Of a stretch of DNA of 23,005 nt, positions 1 to 7,452 are shown in pieces. The notes under the pieces are model-generated. The model was given only the letters and a program-made list of their open reading frames with translations. It did not search any database and was not told the origin of the DNA. This stretch comes from an uncultured Clostridia bacterium (GTDB lineage: Bacteria > Bacillota > Clostridia > TANB77 > CAG-508): contig CANRBO010000004.1 in the NCBI GenBank assembly GCA_947628885.1, positions 1-23,005 of the forward strand. Reading direction: 5' to 3'. Position numbers and translations under genes: made by a program. The stretch's first letter is position 1. Each line of letters begins with the position of its first letter.

Positions 1-2
1 TA

Positions 3-80
3 AAGCAATTTCCAGTATATATTGACAATGATAAAAAGAAATATACCATTGATATAGACATTTTGACAGAAAATATCTAG
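3..80 (+). CDS. 3' end of an unidentified gene
   Basis: An open frame enters from the left edge and ends at TAG (78-80), giving 25 residues rich in Lys, Asp, Ile and Tyr (ends DILTENI). It is followed after 26 nt by a ribosome binding site and an ATG, the spacing expected at a gene junction, which is why I read it as coding. The piece is too short to recognise a family, and an open frame of this length could also be chance. Confidence 0.4.
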   Translation, partial: KQFPVYIDNDKKKYTIDIDILTENI

Positions 81-106
81 CAAATAAGGTATGAAGGGGA
101 CAAACT

Positions 107-142
107 ATGAAAATTGGAATAATAACTGATATACAATTATGA
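107..142 (+). pseudogene. Gene start that stops after 11 codons
   Basis: An ATG at 107 follows a GAAGGGG ribosome binding site (93-99) and encodes MKIGIITDIQL before TGA. The peptide looks like the first beta-strand of a larger protein (many enzymes begin MKIGII-D-), but the frame is cut by a stop that lies inside the left arm of the inverted repeat at 135-178. It may be a gene truncated by an insertion or deletion at that point, or a chance short ORF. No homologous continuation is visible downstream. Confidence 0.3.
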
Positions 143-178
143 AAAAACTTTACAAAATCAATAAGTTTTTTCATAATT
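135..178. repeat. Perfect 16-bp inverted repeat (hairpin/operator)
   Basis: The arms AATTATGAAAAAACTT (135-150) and its exact reverse complement (163-178) enclose a 12-nt loop. A further direct copy of GAAAAAACTT lies at 181-190, touching the -35 box of the next promoter. The structure could terminate upstream transcription (the right arm ends in TTTT), act as an operator for the ATPase gene, or mark an element boundary. Confidence 0.65.
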
Positions 179-188
179 TTGAAAAAAC

Positions 189-217
189 TTGACTATAATA
201 TAAATTGAGAGTATAAT
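189..217 (+). promoter_or_regulatory. Sigma-A promoter of the AAA ATPase gene
   Basis: TTGACT (189-194), a 17-nt spacer and TATAAT (212-217) form a near-consensus promoter. The expected start of transcription, about 224, almost touches the ribosome binding site AGGAGAGG (225-232), so the mRNA would have a very short leader. Confidence 0.8.
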
Positions 218-238
218 TGTAATTAGGAGAGGATTTTT

Positions 239-1462
239 ATGGAACGAATAAAAAGAGATAATTATTTGTCAATATTAAAAAACTTCAAAGACCAACAAAT
301 AATAAAGGTAATAACAGGAATAAGAAGATGTGGAAAGTCTACCTTACTTGAAATTTTTCAAGATTACTTAAAAGAAAATGGTGTAGAGGAAAAGCAAATA
401 ATATCAATAAATTTTGAAAATGCAGATTATGAAGAATTGCAAGACAGAAAAAAATTATATGAGTATATAAAAGAAAGATTAGTTAAAAACAAAAAAACAT
501 ATGTATTTTTAGATGAAATTCAAAATGTTCCTGAATTTGAAAAGACAGTGGATAGTTTGTTTATAGATAAATATGTGGATATATATATAACAGGTTCAAA
601 TGCTTATTTATTATCTTCAGAGTTAGCAACATTGCTAACAGGAAGATATGTTGAGATAAAAATGTTGCCACTGTCATTTAAGGAGTATGTATCAGCTTTT
701 GAAGATAAAACGGATATATCAAGAAAATTTAGAGATTATTTAAGATATAGTTCTTTCCCACAGGCTATAGAATTATATAAAGCAAATCCAGATAATATTG
801 ATATGTTCCTTGATGGAATATATAATACAGTTTTAATCAAAGATGTAATGCAGAGAAAAGGCATAACAGACAAAAATATTTTAGAAAAAGTTACAAAATA
901 TTTATATGATAACATAGGCAATAGAACTAATATAAAAAGTATAAGTGACAATATAGAAGGAGTTGAAAAAAATTCATCATATAATACTATTTCAAATTAT
1001 GTAAATAGTTTATTAGATAGTTATTTAATATTTAAGGCAAATAGATATGACATAAAAGGCAAGGAATATTTGAAAACTCAAGAAAAATATTATGTAGCAG
1101 ATATAGGACTTAGATATTATATGTTAGGGCAAGGTTCAGGTAGAGATATGGGACACATATTAGAAAATATTGTTTATCTTGAATTGTTGCGACGAGGATT
1201 TGAAGTTTATATAGGAAAATATGATGAATTAGAAGTAGATTTTGTCGCAAAAAAGCCGGAAAATACTATATATTATCAAGTTGCATTGACAACAAGGGAA
1301 GATTCAAAAAATCATAGTTCAGTTTTAGAAAGAGAATTGACACCATTAAAAAAGATAAATGATAACTATCCTAAATATATCTTAACATTAGATGACGATT
1401 TAGATGCAGATTTCGACGGAATCAAAAAGATAAATGTGCTAGATTGGTTGCTTGCTGATTAA
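239..1462 (+). CDS. AAA-family ATPase with DUF4143-like C-terminal domain
   Basis: The 407-aa protein has a Walker A motif GIRRCGKST (residues 27-35) and a Walker B segment TYVFLDEIQ (about 86-94), followed by the ITGSNAYLLSSELATLLTGR sensor-type stretch typical of the AAA_14 family. The C-terminal half has the DUF4143 pattern: a helical part, then a hydrophobic core with VYLELLRRGFEVYIGK and EVDFVAKK, which resembles a degraded PD-(D/E)XK nuclease-like fold. Such proteins are widespread in Clostridia and Bacteroidetes, often in many copies per genome, and their role is unknown; links to DNA or defence are only suggested. The start has an excellent ribosome binding site (AGGAGAGG, 6 nt before ATG). 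It is transcribed alone from its own promoter. Confidence 0.9.
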   Translation: MERIKRDNYLSILKNFKDQQIIKVITGIRRCGKSTLLEIFQDYLKENGVEEKQIISINFENADYEELQDRKKLYEYIKERLVKNKKTYVFLDEIQNVPEFEKTVDSLFIDKYVDIYITGSNAYLLSSELATLLTGRYVEIKMLPLSFKEYVSAFEDKTDISRKFRDYLRYSSFPQAIELYKANPDNIDMFLDGIYNTVLIKDVMQRKGITDKNILEKVTKYLYDNIGNRTNIKSISDNIEGVEKNSSYNTISNYVNSLLDSYLIFKANRYDIKGKEYLKTQEKYYVADIGLRYYMLGQGSGRDMGHILENIVYLELLRRGFEVYIGKYDELEVDFVAKKPENTIYYQVALTTREDSKNHSSVLERELTPLKKINDNYPKYILTLDDDLDADFDGIKKINVLDWLLAD

Positions 1463-1524
1463 TAAGCAGAAATTATTACTTAAACATAGTGATTATTATA
1501 TTATCACATTTCGCATTTTTATAC

Positions 1525-1553
1525 TTGTACAAATTTCAAAAATATGGTATGAT
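1525..1553 (+). promoter_or_regulatory. Promoter of the ABC-F gene
   Basis: TTGTAC (1525-1530), a 17-nt spacer and TATGAT (1548-1553). Transcription would begin near 1560, leaving about 80 nt of leader before the ABC-F start codon; that leader contains a short ORF and alternative hairpins. Confidence 0.65.
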
Positions 1554-1571
1554 TATATTTGTAACTAAAAA

Positions 1572-1632
1572 GGAAGAATTGATGAGAAATTTTGATTCTG
1601 TAAAATTCTTTTAAATAAATGAGAGAGGAATT
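1572..1632 (+). promoter_or_regulatory. Possible translational attenuator with leader peptide
   Basis: A 10-codon ORF (1582-1614, MRNFDSVKFF, TAA) has its own ribosome binding site AGGAAG (1571-1576) five nt before ATG. Bases 1604-1612 (end of the small ORF) can pair either with 1572-1580 (9 bp, two G-U), covering the leader site, or with 1624-1632 (9 bp, two G-U), covering the ABC-F ribosome binding site. The two pairings exclude each other, as in erm-type attenuators. The pairings were derived by hand and are A-T rich, so chance is possible. Confidence 0.4.
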
Positions 1633-1639
1633 GATTAAG

Positions 1640-3220
1640 ATGTTACAAGCTATAGGAGTATCTGTTAGATTTGGAAAGCGTGTTTTATATGAAGATGTTA
1701 ATATCAAATTTTCAAAAGGCTGTTGTTATGGAATAATTGGTGCAAATGGTACTGGCAAATCAACATTTCTAAAAGTTTTATCAGGCGAACTTGAACCTAG
1801 TAAGGGAGAAGTTTCCAAAGATAAGACAGAGAGAATATCTGTGTTAAACCAAAACCACTTCGCTTTTGAAGAACATACTGTTATTGACACCGTAATTATG
1901 GGCAACAAAGAACTTTACGATATAAAAGTTGAGAAGGACGAGATATATGCTAAGCCTGATTTTAATGAAGAAGACGGGATGAAAGCTGCAAAACTTGAAG
2001 AAAGGTTTGCTGAGCTTGACGGTTGGAACGCTGAAAGCTCTGCCGAAAGTTTATTAAATGATTTAAGTATTTCTCCGGAAAAACATTACAAATTGATGAG
2101 TGAGTTGGAAGCAAAGGACAAGGTAAAAGTTTTGCTAGCTCAGGCTCTTTTTGGAAATCCTGATATTCTTTTATTGGATGAGCCTACTAATGATTTGGAT
2201 TTAAAGACGATTGCGTGGCTAGAAGAATTTTTAATAAATTTTGAAAATACTGTTGTTGTAGTTTCTCATGATAGATATTTCTTGAATAAAGTTTGTACAC
2301 ATATCTGTGATGTGGATTTTGGAGAAATTAAGCTTTATCCGGGCAACTATGATTTTTGGTACGAGTCAAGCCAATTAATCCAAAAGCAAATGAGAGAGCA
2401 AAATAAGAAGAAGGAAGAGAAGATTAAGGAACTGCAAGATTTCATTGCTAGATTTAGTGCTAATGCTTCTAAGTCAAAGCAAGCTACTTCGAGAAAGAAA
2501 TCGCTAGAGAAAATCCAATTAGATGAGATTAAACCTTCTGCTAGAAAGTATCCATATATTGATTTTAAGCCTGATAGACTTCCAGGAAATGAAATTTTGG
2601 AAGTTAAAAATTTGTGCAAGACAATAAATGGTGAAAAAATACTTGATAATATTTCTTTTAAAGTTAAGGATAAAGATAAAATAGCAGTATTGGCTGAAAA
2701 TGAAAATGCGATAACTGTGTTATTTCAAATTTTGTCAGGAGAATTAGAACCTGATAGTGGAGAAATAAAATGGGGAACAACTATTACAAATAATTATTTT
2801 CCAAAAGATAATAATTACTTATTTACTGGAAAAGAGAGCATAACAGATTGGTTAAGACAGTATTCAAAAGATCCTGATGAAACTTATGTAAGAAGCTTTT
2901 TAGGTAGGATGTTATTTTCAGGAGAAGAAGCTTTGAAGTCAGTAAATGTTTTGTCAGGGGGAGAAAAAGTTAGATGTGTACTTTCTAAAATAATGCTTTC
3001 AGGTGCAAACTTCTTGATATTGGATGAACCAACTAATCATTTAGATATGGAGTCAATTACTGCTTTAAATGAAAGCATGAAGAAGTTTGAAGGAAATTTG
3101 ATTTTTACTTCACATGACCACCAATTAACAGAAACAGTTGCTAACAGAATTCTTGACATTAGAAAAGAAGGTTTAATTGACAAGGAAACCACTTATAATG
3201 ACTATTTAGGACTAGACTAG
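1640..3220 (+). CDS. ABC-F family ATP-binding protein (YbiT/YkpA-like)
   Basis: This soluble twin-ATPase protein of 526 aa has no membrane segments and belongs to ABC-F, a family that acts on the ribosome. NBD1 has Walker A GANGTGKST (about residues 34-42) and Walker B ILLLDEPTNDLD, but its signature is MSELEAKDKVKVLLAQ rather than LSGGE. NBD2 has a normal LSGGEKVRCVLSK signature and FLILDEPTNHLD, but its Walker A site reads AENENAITV and lacks the P-loop lysine. From memory, this swapped degeneration is typical of the YbiT/YkpA branch, not the antibiotic-resistance branches. The linker between the NBDs is charged and helical (about 250-300). I chose ATG 1640 over the in-frame ATG at 1619 because AGAGGAA (1624-1630) sits 9 nt before it, while 1619 has no such site. 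Confidence 0.9.
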   Translation: MLQAIGVSVRFGKRVLYEDVNIKFSKGCCYGIIGANGTGKSTFLKVLSGELEPSKGEVSKDKTERISVLNQNHFAFEEHTVIDTVIMGNKELYDIKVEKDEIYAKPDFNEEDGMKAAKLEERFAELDGWNAESSAESLLNDLSISPEKHYKLMSELEAKDKVKVLLAQALFGNPDILLLDEPTNDLDLKTIAWLEEFLINFENTVVVVSHDRYFLNKVCTHICDVDFGEIKLYPGNYDFWYESSQLIQKQMREQNKKKEEKIKELQDFIARFSANASKSKQATSRKKSLEKIQLDEIKPSARKYPYIDFKPDRLPGNEILEVKNLCKTINGEKILDNISFKVKDKDKIAVLAENENAITVLFQILSGELEPDSGEIKWGTTITNNYFPKDNNYLFTGKESITDWLRQYSKDPDETYVRSFLGRMLFSGEEALKSVNVLSGGEKVRCVLSKIMLSGANFLILDEPTNHLDMESITALNESMKKFEGNLIFTSHDHQLTETVANRILDIRKEGLIDKETTYNDYLGLD

Positions 3221-3330
3221 GATTAAATTACTAAATGAGTAATAATATAAGAACCTTAGATACAATTAACACTAACATAAATAAAATACGTAAAATATAT
3301 AAATATAATAAGAAAAAGATCAATTTGAAG

Positions 3331-3432
3331 GTGCTGCGCAGCGCCCAACCGAAGCGTTAGCGAAGGGCGTTTGAAGCAAATTACATTTATATTGCCGTAA
3401 TGGCATAATGGAATTTGCGACAGCAAAGCACT
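3331..3432 (+). repeat. Dispersed folded intergenic repeat, copy 1
   Basis: This G+C-richer stretch lies between the converging ABC-F and toxin genes. It opens with the palindrome GCTGCGCAGC (3333-3342), has CGCCC/GGGCG arms (3342-3346 and 3364-3368), and then a hairpin of GCAAATT (3376-3382) with AATTTGC (3412-3418) enclosing a small TGCC/GGCA hairpin. Bases 3356-3428 align, with some substitutions and short gaps, to the reverse complement of 22933-23005, so it is a repeated element. No ORF is evident inside it. It may also help end transcription from both sides. Confidence 0.8.
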
Positions 3433-3491
3433 AAAAATTAATTTTTTTCTTTTTTAAATATATAAATGACTTGCCTTCTTTTACTATTCCT

Positions 3492-3965
3492 TTATTTTAG
3501 GTTTTCTGTTAACTTATGGATAATTCTATTTACATCTGGTTGCGTTGGCGTAAACTTAATTCCTTTCTTTAACATATTCATAACCTTTTTGGCTTTCTTT
3601 TCTATTTCTAATGCAGAATGTTCACTTGTAACAATTAAATGATTATTAGCAATTGTATAGGTTCTTTCTATGTAGTTTTCTGTTATTGGAAACATATCTT
3701 GAATTAAAAATACACTTTCTTTATTATTATCGAGTTTCATAATATGTAATATGTCACAAGACTTTCCGTTTGCTATTTTTTTATTAATAATTTTTCTGTA
3801 TTTATCAATTCTACTACTTAATGGTATCATCCAAAACAAACCTGTTGTTTCCTCTTTAAAACAATAATAATGAGGTCTATTAGCATCTTTGTTTCCTTTT
3901 AAGTATGAATCATCCATATCTTCAAAAAATTTATCCTTTATTATATAAAATCCTCTTTCTATCAT
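3492..3965 (-). CDS. Type III toxin-antitoxin endoribonuclease (CptN/ToxN/AbiQ family)
   Basis: The 157-aa basic protein starts with FYIIKDKFFE, followed by YLKGNKDANRPHYYCF, the core strand WMIPLSSR and later SVFLIQDMFPI. These match the layout of ToxN/AbiQ proteins, whose core strands read like APLTSP and FMIPI. The family consists of sequence-preferring endoribonucleases that are held inactive by a repeat RNA they process themselves; many members abort phage infection. The start has AAGGAAG 8 nt before ATG. Directly upstream are a rho-independent terminator and 45-nt tandem repeats, the standard order for type III systems, which makes the call much firmer than the protein sequence alone. 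Repeat length and number fit the CptIN subgroup, as I recall it from Eubacterium rectale and Coprococcus. The catalytic residues have not been assigned here. Confidence 0.87.
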   Translation of the reverse strand: MIERGFYIIKDKFFEDMDDSYLKGNKDANRPHYYCFKEETTGLFWMIPLSSRIDKYRKIINKKIANGKSCDILHIMKLDNNKESVFLIQDMFPITENYIERTYTIANNHLIVTSEHSALEIEKKAKKVMNMLKKGIKFTPTQPDVNRIIHKLTENLK

Positions 3966-3985
3966 TTTGCATACTTCCTTATTAT

Positions 3986-4026
3986 AAAAATTAATGGTTC
4001 TCCATCATCTAGTGGTGAAGAACCAT
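3986..4026 (-). terminator. Terminator between RNA antitoxin and toxin gene
   Basis: On the minus strand ATGGTTCTTCACCA pairs with TGATGGAGAACCAT (14 positions with one G-U and one mismatch), followed by TAATTTTTAT. In type III systems a leaky terminator here makes antitoxin RNA exceed toxin mRNA. Confidence 0.8.
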
Positions 4027-4027
4027 A

Positions 4028-4122
4028 CTTTCAACCCAACCATTTATATACCGCATATTGGTCAGCGGAAAACTTTCAACCCGACCATTTATATACCACA
4101 TATCGGTCAGTGGTAAACTTTC
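4028..4122 (-). ncRNA. Type III RNA antitoxin: 2.1 tandem repeats of 45 nt
   Basis: Read on the minus strand, two 45-nt units (4122-4078 and 4077-4033) each start GAAAGTTT and end GGTTGGGTT or GGTCGGGTT, and a partial third unit begins GAAAG at 4032. The period is exactly 45. Differences are mostly paired changes: ACCACTGACC...TGTGGT in one unit and TCCGCTGACC...TGCGGT in the other, so the stem CCAC/GTGG becomes CCGC/GCGG. This covariation supports a selected RNA structure. The toxin presumably cuts within each repeat and is then bound by the monomers. The RNA reads into the terminator and, by readthrough, into the toxin gene. Confidence 0.87.
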
Positions 4123-4209
4123 TATTTAATATTAACAGCGAAACTATTAATATTATTTTTATTATATGCATTTATTAAAATAAAATTTACTTTTATCTTA
4201 ACTAATTAT

Positions 4210-4238
4210 ATTTTAGCATAAAATTTCAAAAAATACAA
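4210..4238 (-). promoter_or_regulatory. Candidate promoter of the toxin-antitoxin operon
   Basis: On the minus strand TTGTAT (4238-4233), a 17-nt spacer and TAAAAT (4215-4210) with an extended -10 TGC give a good promoter about 80 nt before the first repeat. A second TATAAT occurs at 4166-4161 without a good -35 box. Between the promoter and the repeats there is a 9-bp A-T hairpin (4127-4135 with 4147-4155). The rest of the stretch up to 4329 shows nothing else. Confidence 0.55.
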
Positions 4239-4329
4239 TAGGTATTATGAATTTCTAAGTACACTTTTTTCAAAATTTTTCCTTATTGCTTATTATTATT
4301 TATGTTTCATTATTTTGGCTCATAGTTTC

Positions 4330-5382
4330 CTACTTATATTTTTTCCTAATTGCTTCAATTTCCTTATAATCATTTTTCAAAATATCCAAGAAAACTTCTG
4401 CAACTTTTGGATCGAATTGTGTACCTGAATTTTTTTCAATTTCTGAGATGACCACTTTTAATGGCATTGCATCTCTATATGTTCTTTTAGATGTCATTGC
4501 GTCAAAAGCATCTGACATAGCAGCGATTCTAGCTAGTATTGGAATATCTTCGCCTGCTAATTGACTTGGATATCCTTTCCCGTCATATCTTTCATGATGA
4601 TGTTTTACAATTGGAATAATATCTTTGAATATTTTTGCATCTCCTAAAATATGAACACCTATTGAAGGATGATTTTTTATTTGTGAATATTCTTCAGTAT
4701 CAAGTTTAGTTTCTTTAAGCAATATGCTATCAGGTATGCCTATTTTGCCGATGTCGTGGAACAAGCCACCAATTTTTAATGTGTGTAGAGAGTCTTCATC
4801 TAATCCCATTTTTGTTCCAATTAAAACAGAATAATCTGCGACTCTATCTGAGTGACCGCTGGTGTATGGGTCTTTGGCTTCAACAGTATATCTTAATATT
4901 TCGATTGTGTCTAAATATGCTTTTTCTAATTCTTCATTTTTTTCTTGCAATTCTTGATTAATCTTACTGATTATATGCATTTGGTCAACTGATTTCAAAC
5001 CTGATTCAATTAGTAGTAGTAATTGGTCAAAGTTATTACTTTTTTCGCAATAACCTTGAATATCAAGTTGTTTTAATGTTTGAAGTGGTGGAGCTAAGTC
5101 CTTATGTCCTGTTAGCAACAAGATATATAAATTAGTGTCAAATTTTCTTATTTCGTCAACGACTTGGTCGCCATGAAGCGGATCCATGATGAAGTCGAGC
5201 AATAGCAAATCAAATTTTTCTTTTTTTAGTCTTTCAATTGCTTCTAATGGATTAGTATATACAACTAATTCATATCCTGATTTTCTTAATACAACTTTTA
5301 AAGAATCTAAGATTCCGACGTCGTCATCAACTGCCATAATTTTATATGGTGCTACGATTGTTTCCTGCATATATTTTCTCAT
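4330..5382 (-). CDS. Response regulator with HD-GYP domain (cyclic-di-GMP phosphodiesterase type)
   Basis: A receiver domain (about residues 12-130) has the acidic cluster DDD (19-21), phospho-acceptor D63, T91 and K114. A coiled-coil linker (about 138-160) leads to an HD-GYP domain with HD at 209-210 (FHDIGKIGIPD), H238, and the HHHERYDGKGYP motif (261-272). HD-GYP enzymes hydrolyse cyclic di-GMP, and here phosphorylation would control activity. The residues needed for metal binding appear intact. I chose ATG 5382 over 5409 because AAAGGA lies 7 nt upstream of 5382, while 5409 has no nearby site; the protein is then 350 aa. It lies about 97 nt downstream of the sensor kinase gene on the same strand, so the two are very likely a cognate pair. 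Confidence 0.9.
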   Translation of the reverse strand: MRKYMQETIVAPYKIMAVDDDVGILDSLKVVLRKSGYELVVYTNPLEAIERLKKEKFDLLLLDFIMDPLHGDQVVDEIRKFDTNLYILLLTGHKDLAPPLQTLKQLDIQGYCEKSNNFDQLLLLIESGLKSVDQMHIISKINQELQEKNEELEKAYLDTIEILRYTVEAKDPYTSGHSDRVADYSVLIGTKMGLDEDSLHTLKIGGLFHDIGKIGIPDSILLKETKLDTEEYSQIKNHPSIGVHILGDAKIFKDIIPIVKHHHERYDGKGYPSQLAGEDIPILARIAAMSDAFDAMTSKRTYRDAMPLKVVISEIEKNSGTQFDPKVAEVFLDILKNDYKEIEAIRKKYK

Positions 5383-5478
5383 ACAAAGGTCCTTTCTAAA
5401 GGCGCTCATAGAAATGAAAGATTGATTTCTTCCAAATTAGAGTCCTTTCTTTGATATATATATTGTTTGGTTTTATAA

Positions 5479-7299
5479 CTATTTATTTGGTAAAGATATA
5501 GTAAATGTTGTGCCTACTCCAACTTTCGATGTGAAATTCATATCTCCATTGAAATGTCCTTTTATTGTTGAGTATGACATAAATAGTCCTAATCCTGTAC
5601 CGTTACGTCCTTTTGTAGTAATCATTTTATTGAATAATTGTTTTTGGACATTTTGCGGTATACCACTTCCATGGTCTACTACTGATATGTTAATCTTACC
5701 ATTTTTCTTGTCTATAATCAAGTCAATTACATTATTTGGTTCTCCATTATATGATTGAATTGCATTTGATATTAAGTTGTTGATTACTTGTACCAAACTA
5801 TTGATATTTCCGATTATTTTGACATCATCATTGGTTTTATTGACAACGTTTAATGTGATAAATGCGTTCTTTAATTCGTGTCTCATTAAAATATTTATTC
5901 TTCCTAAAAGCTCTGGTATCGTGAATATAGAAGAATTGTCATTATTCATGTTTACAGATTGACCTTTAACTGCAGTAATAACATCTGACATATATGTATC
6001 GTAAGAATTTACTTTTTCAACCCACTCTAACATATCCTTGGCAATTGCGTGGTGGTCTTCTTTGGTTACTTCAGGGTCGTCTATTGATTGCTGATATTCT
6101 TTTATCAAATCGCTCATACCTTCCATTGCACCTGCAATTGACATTATAGGAGTCTTTAAGTTATGTGCAATTCCACCAATCATTTGTCCAAGAGATGCCA
6201 AACGTTCTCTTTCCATTAAAGTATCTTGGTTTTGCTTTAGAGTTTCCATATCTAATACGTGCTGTGTTGTGTCTTTGAAAAGTATTAATATTCCTATACA
6301 TTGTTTTTTGTCAAAGATTCCACTAATTTCAATATTGAAATATTTTGATTTATCTTTTAACATAGCATCTACTTGATAGATTTTTGCATTTTTTTGAGCG
6401 TGTTCCAAATAATTGCCTATTTTTTTATTCTTGACAAGTATCTGTTCTGAAAACTTTAATGCATCAAAGTTTTTTCCGACAATATCGTCTTTATCTAGGT
6501 TAAAAGATTTTTCAAAAGATTTATTACAGTCTACTATTTCTAAGTCTTTATTAAGCACTAAATACAAATCTGACATTTGATTTACTATTCTTTTTAAAGC
6601 GATTGATGAAATATTTAAAAAGTCGTACTTAAATATTGCAATTGCTATTAAGATTAGTGTAAACAAAAATGATATTGGTGTGACATATATATTCATCTTA
6701 AATATGGTCATACCAGTAATATTTACTATAATTGGTATAATAGTTGCTAATGCAATTAAAATAGATTGTTTTGAAAATGCACCAGTAGATTTGATTGAGT
6801 TTTTGAACAAGAAGAATATATCTACTGCAAATAATCCATAAGTATATAATGAGTGTACTAAGAAGTATGGCCCGAAAACGGCTTCGTCAGGATTAATTGA
6901 GTAATGTTTATAAAATAATCCATGTATTGAGTTTGTCCATAATATGAATATTGTTAACAATGGTACGATAAATACAAGATTGTATATTTTTTTGTTTTTA
7001 AAATTGACTCCTGCAGTTAATGATACTGATACGTAAAATAATGTAACAGGTGATAATGCAATAAATACGTAGATAAAGTAGTCGATGTATAACGGGTCGA
7101 AATCAGTAAAATTAATTACTAAAATTTGTATCAAAAGGGCTATACACCACAATGCCATACATATAATTGTATATGTAAAATAGTGTCCTACAGCTAATTT
7201 CTTGGATGCTTTAGCTCGTATGATACGCAACAAAATTAATTCAATGAATACGGTTAAAATTAAACCTATAAAATAACCCAAATACTCAAAATCTTGCAT
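5479..7299 (-). CDS. Sensor histidine kinase with 7TM N-terminus and PAS domain
   Basis: The 606-aa protein starts with about seven hydrophobic helices (residues 5-225), as in HisKA_7TM sensors. A PAS domain follows (about 235-350, with LYLVLNKDLEIVDCNKSFEK), then a short helix and a dimerisation domain with H379 in IAHNLKTP, in place of the usual SHELRTP. The ATPase domain has the N box (NLISNAIQSY), G1 DHGSGIP and G2 GTGLGL. The ligand cannot be read from the sequence. The start has AAAGGAGAAG a few bases upstream. It is followed by the REC-HD-GYP gene, so the pair probably converts a membrane or envelope signal into a change in cyclic di-GMP. The gap to the NRPS gene is 153 nt. Confidence 0.92.
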   Translation of the reverse strand: MQDFEYLGYFIGLILTVFIELILLRIIRAKASKKLAVGHYFTYTIICMALWCIALLIQILVINFTDFDPLYIDYFIYVFIALSPVTLFYVSVSLTAGVNFKNKKIYNLVFIVPLLTIFILWTNSIHGLFYKHYSINPDEAVFGPYFLVHSLYTYGLFAVDIFFLFKNSIKSTGAFSKQSILIALATIIPIIVNITGMTIFKMNIYVTPISFLFTLILIAIAIFKYDFLNISSIALKRIVNQMSDLYLVLNKDLEIVDCNKSFEKSFNLDKDDIVGKNFDALKFSEQILVKNKKIGNYLEHAQKNAKIYQVDAMLKDKSKYFNIEISGIFDKKQCIGILILFKDTTQHVLDMETLKQNQDTLMERERLASLGQMIGGIAHNLKTPIMSIAGAMEGMSDLIKEYQQSIDDPEVTKEDHHAIAKDMLEWVEKVNSYDTYMSDVITAVKGQSVNMNNDNSSIFTIPELLGRINILMRHELKNAFITLNVVNKTNDDVKIIGNINSLVQVINNLISNAIQSYNGEPNNVIDLIIDKKNGKINISVVDHGSGIPQNVQKQLFNKMITTKGRNGTGLGLFMSYSTIKGHFNGDMNFTSKVGVGTTFTISLPNK

Positions 7300-7452
7300 T
7301 ATCTTCTCCTTTGTTAATTTATATCTTTGTCAATCTTCAAAAAGTTATTAAGTCATTTTTTGAAGAAAATTTGTCACTTCTATATTAAGTCAATCTTTTT
7401 AAGGAACTTCTAAATTTCAATCAGAAAGTCTATACTTGAAATTCTTTTAATT

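Noticed and set aside
1473..1502. Terminator after the AAA ATPase gene (ATTATTACT/AGTGATTAT)
   Set aside because: The stem is all but two pairs A-T, has a mismatch and lacks a clear T run; too weak to list.
4028..4122. CRISPR array
   Set aside because: The repeats are contiguous 45-nt units without unique spacers, number only 2.1, and lie directly before a ToxN-like gene, so an RNA antitoxin is the better reading.
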